From the NCBI GenBank assembly GCA_007988785.1, contig BJUU01000001.1, forward strand, positions 1-64,000: a stretch of 64,000 bases of DNA. The letters are read 5' to 3'. This stretch comes from Agrococcus baldri. GTDB taxonomy: Bacteria; Actinomycetota; Actinomycetes; Actinomycetales; Microbacteriaceae. A program made the position numbers and the translations under genes. Positions within the stretch are counted from its first letter, which is position 1; each line of letters opens with the position of its first letter. Shown in pieces: positions 57,267-64,000 of the stretch. The notes under the pieces are model-generated. The model searched no databases. It was not told the origin of the DNA and was given only the letters and a program-made list of their open reading frames with translations.

Positions 57267-59045
57267 GTGGTGAACTCGCTCGTCGTCGTGCACGACCGCG
57301 CCGTCGGCGGCCGGCTCGCCGCATGGCTCGACGCGCACCGCAGTCCCGCCTCGGAGCGCTTCACGACATCGCTCGACCGCCGGCGCAGCATCACCATCGT
57401 GAGCCGCGACGTGCGCGCCAGCATCAGCGGCAGCACCTACATGCGCGGCACCGCGATGTCGCCTGAGCACGGCGCGATCGCCTTCGGCGTGGACGGCTGG
57501 ATGCGGCTGCCGCAGCCGCTCGACGAGCACGGCGTTGCGGGCGAGTTCCTGCTCGCCGCCTGGGATCGCAAGCGGGTGCGCATCCGCCACGACGTCTTCG
57601 GCAGCGTCGCGCTGATGCACACGGCGGGGCCGGGCTTCGTCGCCGCCTCCGACTCGCTCCTCGTGCTCGACGACCTGCGGCGCGCGCTCGGGCTCGGCTC
57701 GACGCAGCACCCGGAGGTGCTGCTCGCCCGCTCGGTGCTCAACAGCCATGCCGCGCAGCAGCTCTCGCCGGACACCGCGATCCGCGAGATCGGCTGGGTA
57801 CCCGCGGGCCGGGGGCTCGAGATCGGGCTCGGGCTGCGCCTGACCACGCGCCTCGACGGCGTGCCGCTCGCCGAGCGGATCGTCGACGGCCGGGCCGACC
57901 GGGCGCAGGCGCTGCGCACCGCCGCTGCCTTCATCGCCGGCGGCACCGCGGCCCTCGCCGGCATCCCCGGCTGGTGGACCGACCTGCAGCTCTCGGGCGG
58001 CTACGACTCGCGCGTGATCTTGGCCGGCGCCGTGCGCAGCGGCGCCATCGAGGGCATCCACGTCAGCTCGGCGAGCGGCGTCGCGGCGCAGGCGGAGGAC
58101 TTCCGCATCGCGCGGCTGCTGGCCGAGCGCTCGGGCTTCCCCCTCAACGAGCCGCCCGACGCCGGCGCGCCGATCGACCTCGGCATGAACCCGGCGACCA
58201 TCTGGGCCGCGAGCCTGCTCGGCATCTACGACCGGCTGATGCCGGCCACCTCGGTGCGCGAGCTGCCGAGGGAGCTCACCCTCACCGGCCTCGGCGCGGG
58301 CGTGCTGAAGGGCGGATGGGGCTGGACCGACCTCGACGGCATCGTCGACGGCCTTGAGCTGGCCCCAGAGCGCCTCGCCGCGCTCCGCGCGCAGATCGGG
58401 GCGGGCATGCGGGCGATCGGCGCGGATCCCGCCTGGCGCGACGCGTCGGAGCTGCAGTACGCCGGCTACCGCAACGGCCTGCACGGCGCCGGCCACATCG
58501 GCATGCACATGACGGGCGTGCGACTCCTGCAGCAGCTGCCACTCGCCGTCGTCGGCCACCTGCGCAGCGACGGCCTGCCGGCGCGTCAGGGGCGCGAGCG
58601 CGCCGCCTTCGCCGATCGCGACGGCGGCATCGCCGACCTGCTCGCGCTGCTGCACCGCGACCTGGCGCTCATGCCCTACGAGGGCGGCCGCTCGCTCGAC
58701 CCCGAGCGGCTCGACCGTCGCCTCGCAGCGCTGGGCGGGGCGCTGCGCGACGACGAGCTGGCACCGGTGCGGATCCTCGGCTCGCCCGAGGCGGTGCCGG
58801 CCGGCCCCGCGGTGCTCGGCGACGAGATCGCGAAGCGGCGCGGCTTCGACGTCGAGCTCACGGCCGAGGCGATCGTGCCGGCCGCCGAGGGCGCGCTCGC
58901 GGCGATCGACGACGACGTCGTCCGGGACGCGTACGAGGAGCAGATCGCGCACGCGCGCTGGAAGCTCGTCACGAAGGGGCTGCCGCCGCACCACGCCGGC
59001 TACTCGACGCCGCGCGCGCTCGGGCTGCTGCTGTTCGCGCGCTGA
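57267..59045 (+). CDS. Asparagine-synthase-like protein without glutaminase Cys
   Basis: The 592-residue protein has a PP-loop domain with LSGGYDSR (242-249), the ATP-pyrophosphatase signature of asparagine and beta-lactam synthetases. The N-terminal region (about 60-145, GEFLLAAWDRKRVRIRHDVFG, GFVAASDS) resembles the class II amidotransferase fold but lacks the N-terminal catalytic Cys, so it probably cannot use glutamine. Such proteins close amide or lactam bonds in secondary metabolites (lasso peptides, beta-lactams). It stands alone, with no precursor or partner gene nearby. It follows tRNA-His and has a leaderless promoter. Confidence 0.85.
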   Translation: MVNSLVVVHDRAVGGRLAAWLDAHRSPASERFTTSLDRRRSITIVSRDVRASISGSTYMRGTAMSPEHGAIAFGVDGWMRLPQPLDEHGVAGEFLLAAWDRKRVRIRHDVFGSVALMHTAGPGFVAASDSLLVLDDLRRALGLGSTQHPEVLLARSVLNSHAAQQLSPDTAIREIGWVPAGRGLEIGLGLRLTTRLDGVPLAERIVDGRADRAQALRTAAAFIAGGTAALAGIPGWWTDLQLSGGYDSRVILAGAVRSGAIEGIHVSSASGVAAQAEDFRIARLLAERSGFPLNEPPDAGAPIDLGMNPATIWAASLLGIYDRLMPATSVRELPRELTLTGLGAGVLKGGWGWTDLDGIVDGLELAPERLAALRAQIGAGMRAIGADPAWRDASELQYAGYRNGLHGAGHIGMHMTGVRLLQQLPLAVVGHLRSDGLPARQGRERAAFADRDGGIADLLALLHRDLALMPYEGGRSLDPERLDRRLAALGGALRDDELAPVRILGSPEAVPAGPAVLGDEIAKRRGFDVELTAEAIVPAAEGALAAIDDDVVRDAYEEQIAHARWKLVTKGLPPHHAGYSTPRALGLLLFAR

Positions 59046-59049
59046 GGCC

Positions 59050-59898
59050 TCAGGCGGGCTGCGGCTCGGGCGGCAGGATCTGCCCGATCGGCTCGCGCTT
59101 CTCGGCCTGGAACCGATCCTCCGTGCGCCCCTGCGCCCAGTAGCCCGACAGCGAGACCTGCGCGCGCTCGAGCCCGCGACGGCCGAAGAGCTCGTCGCGG
59201 AGCGCCTTGATCGACTCGCGCTCGCCGTGCACGAAGGCGTGCACGCGTCCCTCCGGGAACTCCAGCGCGGCGACGGCCTCGGCCAGCAGGGTGGTGGAGT
59301 CGGGGCTGGGCGCGCCGCGGTGCAGCCAGCGCACCTGCGCGCCCTCCGGATGCCGGAGCGCGATCTCCTCCGACGCATCCCGCACCTCGAGCAGCGCAAT
59401 CGCCCGCGCATCCGCCGGCAGCGCCTCGAGGGCGCGGGCGATGGCCGGCAGCGCCGACTCGTCGCCGACGAGCAGGTGCCAGTCGGCGCTCTCGTCAGGC
59501 GCGTAGCCGCCGCCGGGGCCGTGGAGGGCGATCAGCTCGCCCGGCTGCACGGATGCGGCCCACGGGCCCGCGAGGCCCTCGTCGCCGTGGACGACGAAGT
59601 CGAGCGCGATGCAGTCCTCGCGCACCTCCCGCACCGAGTAGGTGCGGGTGACGGGGCGGTCGTCGGGCTCGAGCGACTCGCGCAGCGCCGCCAGGTCGTA
59701 GGGCGGCTGCAGGCCGAGCTCGGGCTTGACGAACAGCAGCTTCACGTACGCGTCGGTGAACTCGTTCGGCGCGAAGCCCGCCATGCCCGGCCCGCCGAGC
59801 CGCACCCGCACGAGGCTCGGCGCGATGCGCTCGGTGCCCAGCACCTCCAGCACGTGCTGCGGACGAGGTGGGCGCTGGGGGCGGGTGGAGGCGTTCAT
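59050..59898 (-). CDS. Siderophore-interacting protein (ferric-siderophore reductase)
   Basis: FAD/NAD(P)H-dependent reductase that frees iron from siderophores in the cytosol. Flavin motif RTYSVREV (about 85-92), then GLAGPWA and GGGYAPDESADWHLLVGDESALPAIARALE, ending in the SIP C-terminal SLSGYWAQGRTEDRFQAEK. It is 282 residues. An iron-box operator lies 19 bases upstream. No siderophore biosynthesis genes are in the window. Confidence 0.94.
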   Translation of the reverse strand: MNASTRPQRPPRPQHVLEVLGTERIAPSLVRVRLGGPGMAGFAPNEFTDAYVKLLFVKPELGLQPPYDLAALRESLEPDDRPVTRTYSVREVREDCIALDFVVHGDEGLAGPWAASVQPGELIALHGPGGGYAPDESADWHLLVGDESALPAIARALEALPADARAIALLEVRDASEEIALRHPEGAQVRWLHRGAPSPDSTTLLAEAVAALEFPEGRVHAFVHGERESIKALRDELFGRRGLERAQVSLSGYWAQGRTEDRFQAEKREPIGQILPPEPQPA

Positions 59899-59916
59899 AC
59901 CCTCCGACCGTATCAG

Positions 59917-59938
59917 CAGGTGAGGCTTGCCTTACCTG
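59917..59938 (-). promoter_or_regulatory. DtxR/IdeR-type iron box upstream of the SIP gene
   Basis: CAGGTGAGGC-TT-GCCTTACCTG is a 10-2-10 inverted repeat with one mismatch, close to the DtxR consensus core AGGTTAGGCTAACCT. It lies 19 bases upstream of the SIP ATG, so the gene should be repressed when iron is plentiful. Confidence 0.7.
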
Positions 59939-59980
59939 CGGTTCGCGGCCGGCGGATGCGAGAGGATGCGTGGTGTGGAG

Positions 59981-60316
59981 ATGGGTGCGGAGGAGTTCGA
60001 GGCGCTCGTGACGAGCGTGCTCGACGAGCTGCCCGACGAGATGGTCGAGGGGCTCGACAACGTGATCTTCCTGGTCGAGGACGCGCACCCCGACGAGGAT
60101 CTGCTGGGCATCTACGAGGGCGTCGCGATCACCGACCGTGGTCAGTACGGCTTCGGCGAGCTGCCCGATCGCATCATGGTCTACCGGCTGCCGCACCTCG
60201 AGACGAGCGAGACGGTCGAGGCGCTGCGCCACGAGGTGCGCACGACGATCGTGCACGAGATCGCGCACTTCTACGGGATCGACGACGCGCAGCTGCACGA
60301 GCTCGGCTGGGCGTAG
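59981..60316 (+). CDS. Zincin-like metallopeptidase (pfam06262-type)
   Basis: The 111-residue protein has HEIAHFYGIDDAQLHELGW, the HExxH zinc motif with the third ligand region found in this small-peptidase family. FEALVTSVLDELPDEM matches the family start. Starts at ATG 59966, GTG 59975 and ATG 59981 are all in frame; I use the last because the conserved part begins there. The substrate is unknown. Confidence 0.87.
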   Translation: MGAEEFEALVTSVLDELPDEMVEGLDNVIFLVEDAHPDEDLLGIYEGVAITDRGQYGFGELPDRIMVYRLPHLETSETVEALRHEVRTTIVHEIAHFYGIDDAQLHELGWA

Positions 60317-60348
60317 CCGCCGAGCTCGGCACCGGGGCGCCGCGCCGC

Positions 60349-60822
60349 TCAGGTCGCGCGGACCTCGTCCGCGAGCGCGGCCGGGTCGTTCGCGGCGATG
60401 TGGGCGTCCTCCTGCTCGCGCCAGAGCATCCACCAGGAGTCGTCGCCGTCGCGCGCCAGCGCGCGGGCGTGCCGCACCTGCTCCGGCGCCTCCAGCCAGA
60501 TCGCGCGGTCGGCGTGCGCGCGGCTGGCGATCGTGAGCGAGCCGCAGCCCTCGATGACGAGGGGCTCCCCGGGCTCCGCGCGATCCTCGGCGCCCCAGTC
60601 GCCCGCCGCCCAGTCCCAGCGCCGCCAGCGCGCGGCCTGCCCGGCGACGAGCGGCGCGAGGATGCCGCGCTCGAGCAGCCGGGAGCCTGTGGAGAGTCCG
60701 TGCCAGCCCGCGTACAGGTCGTCCATGTGGATGACGCGGGCGCCCGTGCGCTCGCCGAGGCGGGCGGCGAGCTCGGTCTTGCCCGAGCCCGAGCGCCCGT
60801 CGATGATCGTGATCGCGCTCAC
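60349..60822 (-). CDS. P-loop nucleoside/nucleotide kinase-like protein in the thiamine ECF operon
   Basis: The 157-residue protein has Walker A DGRSGSGKTELAARL near residue 10, HMDDLYAGWHGLSTG (the Asp-rich loop of uridine-kinase-like P-loop kinases), a VIEGCGS Walker B-like strand and ADRAIWLEAPEQVRHARALARDGD. The substrate is not identifiable. The GTG overlaps the ecfT stop (GTGA), and the operon starts with a TPP riboswitch, so a role in thiamine or pyrimidine salvage is plausible but unproven. Confidence 0.82.
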   Translation of the reverse strand: MSAITIIDGRSGSGKTELAARLGERTGARVIHMDDLYAGWHGLSTGSRLLERGILAPLVAGQAARWRRWDWAAGDWGAEDRAEPGEPLVIEGCGSLTIASRAHADRAIWLEAPEQVRHARALARDGDDSWWMLWREQEDAHIAANDPAALADEVRAT

Positions 60823-61619
60823 AGCGCACCCTCCCACACCGGCCGGAACGCCCCCGTCGTGAGCGACGCGCCCAGGGCGAGGCCGACGATGACGACGGTG
60901 ATGACGAGCAGCACGAGATCGGCGCGGCCGAGCGTCGAGGGCCGCGCCCACGTGCGCTCCGGCCCCCCGAAGCCGCGCGCCTCCATCGCGGTCGCGAGCG
61001 TGCCGCCGCGTCGCAGCGCCACCACCAGCAGGGCGAAGGCCGCCTGCAGCGCCCGCCGCACCGCACCCGTGTCGCCGAGGCCGCGGGCGCGCCGCGCGAG
61101 CGCGATCTGCCGCCAGTCCTCGCCGAGCACGCCGAACAGCCGCACCCCCGCCAGGGCGGCGAGCACGAAGCGGTGCGGCAGCCGCGCGACCTGCGCGAGG
61201 CCGTCGGCGAGCCTCGTGGGGTCAAGGCCGACGAGGCCGACGAGGATGGGCACGCCGATCGCGAGCACGCGCAGTCCGATCGCAAGCGAGAGCTCGAGCG
61301 AGCGGTCGCTGATGATCGCGAGCCAGAGCTGCGCGTGGATGCGCCCGCCGGGCTCGGCGTACAGCAGCATGCTGACCGCCGACAGCGGTGCCGCGAGCAG
61401 CAGCGGCCACGAGCGCCGCAGCACGGTGCGCGGCCCGATGCCGGCCGCCGCGAAGACCACCAGCCAGGCGGCGAGCGCGAGCCCGGCGGTCACGAGGTCG
61501 ATCGTCAGCAGCATCGGCACCGAGTAGACGACGGCCGCCGCGAACGGCGTCACGGGGTTCACCCGCTCGAGGGCGCTCGGGCGGCGGGCGTGCTCCGCCA
61601 CGCGCTGCTGCGTCGTCAT
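60819..61619 (-). CDS. ecfT: ECF transporter transmembrane protein EcfT
   Basis: The 266-residue protein has helices near 28-60, 70-90, 105-135, 145-165 and 235-260. The two ARG motifs that couple to the ATPases are visible as ARRARGLG and AMEARGFG. It overlaps the EcfA stop as ATGA. It pairs with YkoE and a fused ATPase for HMP/thiamine uptake. Confidence 0.92.
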   Translation of the reverse strand: MTTQQRVAEHARRPSALERVNPVTPFAAAVVYSVPMLLTIDLVTAGLALAAWLVVFAAAGIGPRTVLRRSWPLLLAAPLSAVSMLLYAEPGGRIHAQLWLAIISDRSLELSLAIGLRVLAIGVPILVGLVGLDPTRLADGLAQVARLPHRFVLAALAGVRLFGVLGEDWRQIALARRARGLGDTGAVRRALQAAFALLVVALRRGGTLATAMEARGFGGPERTWARPSTLGRADLVLLVITVVIVGLALGASLTTGAFRPVWEGAL

Positions 61620-63106
61620 CGCTCCCCCAGCCGCAGCGTGCGGTCGCCGAGCACCCGCTCGACGTCGGCGTCGTGCGTGACGGCCACGACGGCGCAGCCG
61701 CGCTCGTCGACGAGCGAGGCGATCAGGCGCACCATCTCCGCCCAGGTGCGGCGATCCTGCCCGAAGGTGGGCTCGTCGAGCACCATCACGCGCGGCGCCG
61801 ACGCGAGCACGGTCGCGACCGAGAGCCGCCGCTGCTCGCCGCCCGAGAGCGTGAAGGGGTTCGCCTCGGCGAGGCCGTCGAGGCGGAGCGCGGCGAGCAG
61901 CCCGTCGACCCGGTGGTCGATCTCGGCCTGCGGCTGCCGCAGCGCGCGCAGCCCCGCGGCGATCTCGTCGCGCACGCGGGCGGCGACGAACTGGTGCTCG
62001 GGCTGCTGGAAGACCGTGCCGATGCGGGTCGCGAGCTGCTTCGGACGCCAGCGGATGGGTCGCCTCTCGTGCAGCGCGCCGGCACGGCCGGGCGCGCGGT
62101 CCCCTTCCGCCTCGCCGGAGCGCGGCGCCCGCAGCACCTCGCTCGCCAGCACCTCACCCGCCACCGGCGGCATGAGGCCCGCGAGCGTGAGCGCGAGCGT
62201 CGACTTGCCCGCCCCGTTCGGCCCGGTCACGACGAGCGCCTCGCCGGCGCGGATCTCGAGCGAGACGGCCTCGTGCACGGGCTCGCCGCCACGCCCGGCG
62301 CGCAGCTCGGCGAGCTCGAGCAGCGGCGCGCCCGGCCGTCGCGTGCCGCGGCCGACCTCCACCGGCAGGCCCGGCACCCAGACGCCGTCGGCGGCGAGCT
62401 GCTCGCCGTGCGCGCCGAGCACGGCGGCCGGTGCGCCGTCGGCCATCGCTCCCCCGCCTGCGGCGAGCACCACGACGCGGTCGACGACCGGCAGCCAGGT
62501 CTCCACGCGGTGCTCGACGACCACGAGCGTCGCGCCCGTCTCGCGCGCGACGCGGGCCACCGCATCCCGCACCTCGACGACCCCGGCGGGGTCGAGGTTG
62601 GCGGTGGGCTCGTCGAGCAGGATCAGGCCCGGGCGCATCGCGATGACGCCCGCGAGCGCGAGCCGCTGCCGCTGGCCGCCCGAGAGCGCCGCGGTCGAGC
62701 GGTCGAGGGCGACGTCGAGGCCCACCGCGTCGAGCGCCTCGTGCACGCGCCGCCAGATCTCGTCGCGCGGCACGGCGAGATTCTCGCAGCCGAACGCCAC
62801 GTCGTCGCCGACGCGCGACATGATCGTGTTCGCCTGCGGATCCTGCAGCACGAGGCCCGCGGTGCCGCGCAGCGTCGAGGGATGCGAGCCGTCGACGGCG
62901 AGCTCTCCCGCCTCGTCGCCCTCGTCCTCGCCGCCCAGCACCCCGGCGAGCGCCGCGAGCAGGGTCGACTTGCCGGCGCCGGAGGGGCCGAGCAGCAGCA
63001 CCCGCTCGCCGGGCTCGACATCGAGGTCGAGCCCGGCGAGCGCCGGTGCGTCGCGCCCGGCGTGCTGCCAGCCCCAGCCGCGCGCGCGGATGCGGGAGCC
63101 GGTCAC
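61616..63106 (-). CDS. ecfA: ECF transporter fused ATPase (EcfA, YkoD-like)
   Basis: Two ABC domains in one 496-residue chain: GPSGAGKST and GPNGAGKST, signatures LSGGQRQR and LSGGEQRR, Walker B LILLDEPTANLD and VMVLDEPTFGQD. A linker of about 60 residues with Pro/Gly separates them. The GTG at 63106 overlaps the ykoE stop. The fused form is typical of the thiamine-linked YkoEDC system. Confidence 0.92.
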   Translation of the reverse strand: MTGSRIRARGWGWQHAGRDAPALAGLDLDVEPGERVLLLGPSGAGKSTLLAALAGVLGGEDEGDEAGELAVDGSHPSTLRGTAGLVLQDPQANTIMSRVGDDVAFGCENLAVPRDEIWRRVHEALDAVGLDVALDRSTAALSGGQRQRLALAGVIAMRPGLILLDEPTANLDPAGVVEVRDAVARVARETGATLVVVEHRVETWLPVVDRVVVLAAGGGAMADGAPAAVLGAHGEQLAADGVWVPGLPVEVGRGTRRPGAPLLELAELRAGRGGEPVHEAVSLEIRAGEALVVTGPNGAGKSTLALTLAGLMPPVAGEVLASEVLRAPRSGEAEGDRAPGRAGALHERRPIRWRPKQLATRIGTVFQQPEHQFVAARVRDEIAAGLRALRQPQAEIDHRVDGLLAALRLDGLAEANPFTLSGGEQRRLSVATVLASAPRVMVLDEPTFGQDRRTWAEMVRLIASLVDERGCAVVAVTHDADVERVLGDRTLRLGER

Positions 63107-63717
63107 TTGCCGCGCGACCGCCCCGACGCGAAGCGATCGAGCACGCCGGTGGCCGCGAGCGCGCGCGTCAGCAGCCAGCCGACGAGGCCCGCGAGCACGG
63201 CGCCGGAGACCAGCAGGCAGCCCAGGTAGATCATGAGGAACTCGGTGCTCATCGCGAGGTTGCCCGAGGTGAACAGCTCGAGCACCCAGGCCGCGGCCGC
63301 CGCGGCGGCGCCGGCGAGCATCGCCACGGGCAGGCCGAAGCGCCGGTAGGCGAAGAGCAGGAAGATCAGCTCGGCGCCGAGGCCCTGCGCGATGCCGGCG
63401 TAGACGGTCTCGATCGCCCACACGCTTCCGAGCAGCATCGAGACGGTCGAAGCGAGCAGCTCTACGAACAGCGCGGCACCCGGCTTGCGGATGATGAGCC
63501 CGCCGAGCACGCCGCCGATGAGCCAGATGCCGACGGCGAGGCCGCCGAAGCCGGGCGTGAGCGCGTCCATGCCCTCGAACCAGACGTAGCCGACGCCGTT
63601 CCAGAGCACGAACAGCAGGCCCGTGGCGACGCCGAGCACGGCGGCCACGACGATGTCGACGACCCGCCAGCGGCCGATGCGCTTCGCAGGCGCGGTGGAT
63701 GTGGTGGTTGCAGTCAT
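63103..63717 (-). CDS. ykoE: ECF substrate-binding protein, YkoE family (HMP/thiamine)
   Basis: The 204-residue S component has about six helices and the sequence VWFEGMDALTPGFGGLAVGIWLIGGVLGGLIIRKPGAALF, matching YkoE, which carries hydroxymethylpyrimidine or thiamine. A TPP riboswitch lies directly upstream. The short, basic and Thr-rich N-terminus (residues 1-15) precedes the first helix. It heads the ykoE-ecfA-ecfT-kinase operon. Confidence 0.92.
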   Translation of the reverse strand: MTATTTSTAPAKRIGRWRVVDIVVAAVLGVATGLLFVLWNGVGYVWFEGMDALTPGFGGLAVGIWLIGGVLGGLIIRKPGAALFVELLASTVSMLLGSVWAIETVYAGIAQGLGAELIFLLFAYRRFGLPVAMLAGAAAAAAAWVLELFTSGNLAMSTEFLMIYLGCLLVSGAVLAGLVGWLLTRALAATGVLDRFASGRSRGK

Positions 63718-63757
63718 GCTGTGCCTTTCTCCAGGTGTGAGATGGCACGGGTGAAGG

Positions 63758-63848
63758 TGTCTCCCTGCGCTGGCATGATCCAGATCAGGTTCGACGGTCG
63801 AAGGCTGCGGCCTTCCTCTCAGCCCGGCGCACCGGACTCCCGTGTCAG
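63758..63848 (-). promoter_or_regulatory. TPP riboswitch (THI element) upstream of ykoE
   Basis: On the minus strand the core reads GGCTGAGAGG, then GAACCTGATCTGGATCATGCCAGCGCAGGGA, the conserved pyrimidine-sensor and diphosphate-sensor helices. It lies about 40-130 bases before the ykoE ATG. Thiamine pyrophosphate would shut off the operon. CACGGG and CCCGTG further out may form the expression platform. Confidence 0.88.
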
Positions 63849-63883
63849 CACAAGTCTAGCCCGGCGGCATGCAGGCGCGGGTC

Positions 63884-63889
63884 TAGGCT
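63884..63889 (+). promoter_or_regulatory. -10 box for the GDSL gene (leaderless)
   Basis: TAGGCT, 6 bases before the GTG at 63896. Confidence 0.4.
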
Positions 63890-63895
63890 GGCGCG

Positions 63896-64000
63896 GTGGA
63901 TGAGACCGGGGGCGCGCCGCAGATCCGATCGCTCGTCGCCATCGGCGACAGCTTCACCGAGGGCGTGGGCGACGAGCTGCCCGACGGCTCGGTGCGCGGC
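63896..64000 (+). CDS. SGNH/GDSL hydrolase, N-terminal fragment
   Basis: Only 35 residues are in the window. VAIGDSFTEGVGDEL contains the block I GDS with the catalytic Ser of SGNH esterases. The GTG start is leaderless by its -10 spacing. The gene runs off the window edge. Confidence 0.75.
   Translation, partial: MDETGGAPQIRSLVAIGDSFTEGVGDELPDGSVRG

Overview
The window is about 72% GC. Its Thr/Pro/Ala-rich proteins, many GTG starts, -10 boxes of the form TAGGCT or TAGACT, and gene order (dnaG-dgt-dusB-glyS; hrcA-dnaJ-rsmE-HIT-phoH-ybeY-corC-era; lepA-hemW; rpsT/holA-comEC-comEA-leuS) point to an actinobacterium of the family Microbacteriaceae, possibly near Agrococcus. The genus is an inference from style, not a search. 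Nearly everything is housekeeping chromosome. No prophage, IS element or CRISPR array is visible.

Layout. 1-1160: the tail of an unrecognised Pro/Thr-rich protein and a lipoprotein. 1176-6843 (minus): primase, dNTPase, tRNA-dihydrouridine synthase and glycyl-tRNA synthetase. 7043-11102: an orphan nucleotidyltransferase, then uppS, recO and leuA (minus); leuA sits behind a short Leu-codon leader peptide and an attenuator-like hairpin. 11103-15293 (minus): histidine kinase, response regulator, ABC ATPase and FtsX-like permease. 15440-16219: FkbM methyltransferase. 16326-23255 (minus): a long heat-shock, ribosome and RNA-maturation cluster headed by hrcA with a CIRCE operator. 23434-28087: DUF4870 protein, then hemW, DUF1990 and lepA. 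28315-35376: rpsT, then holA, comEC/comEA and leuS. 35492-41745: small metabolic genes including a pabB/pabC-like divergent pair fired from an 18-bp symmetric leaderless promoter. 41746-46826: an AraC-family gene cut off at its 3' end, oxidoreductases, tesB and GNAT, and a triple-hairpin repeat. 46830-53864: methylmalonate-semialdehyde dehydrogenase, thioesterase, ettA, ssb, msrA, yceI and DedA. 53874-57159: an HNH gene broken by an amber codon beside tRNA-Arg, an FMN-binding protein, an Nramp-like transporter, orn and tRNA-His. 57267-64000: an asparagine-synthase-like protein, an iron-box-controlled siderophore-interacting protein, a zincin, and a TPP-riboswitch ECF transporter operon (YkoE-EcfA-EcfT) that also carries an uncharacterised P-loop kinase.

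Many genes overlap by ATGA, GTGA or TGATG, so translational coupling is common. At least ten genes have a -10 box 6-7 bases before the start codon, suggesting leaderless mRNAs. The most notable items are the leuA leader, the symmetric pabB/pabC promoter, the HNH amber pseudogene, the AraC truncation junction, the glutaminase-less Asn-synthase homologue, the Nramp homologue without its metal-binding motif, and the unknown kinase in the thiamine operon.
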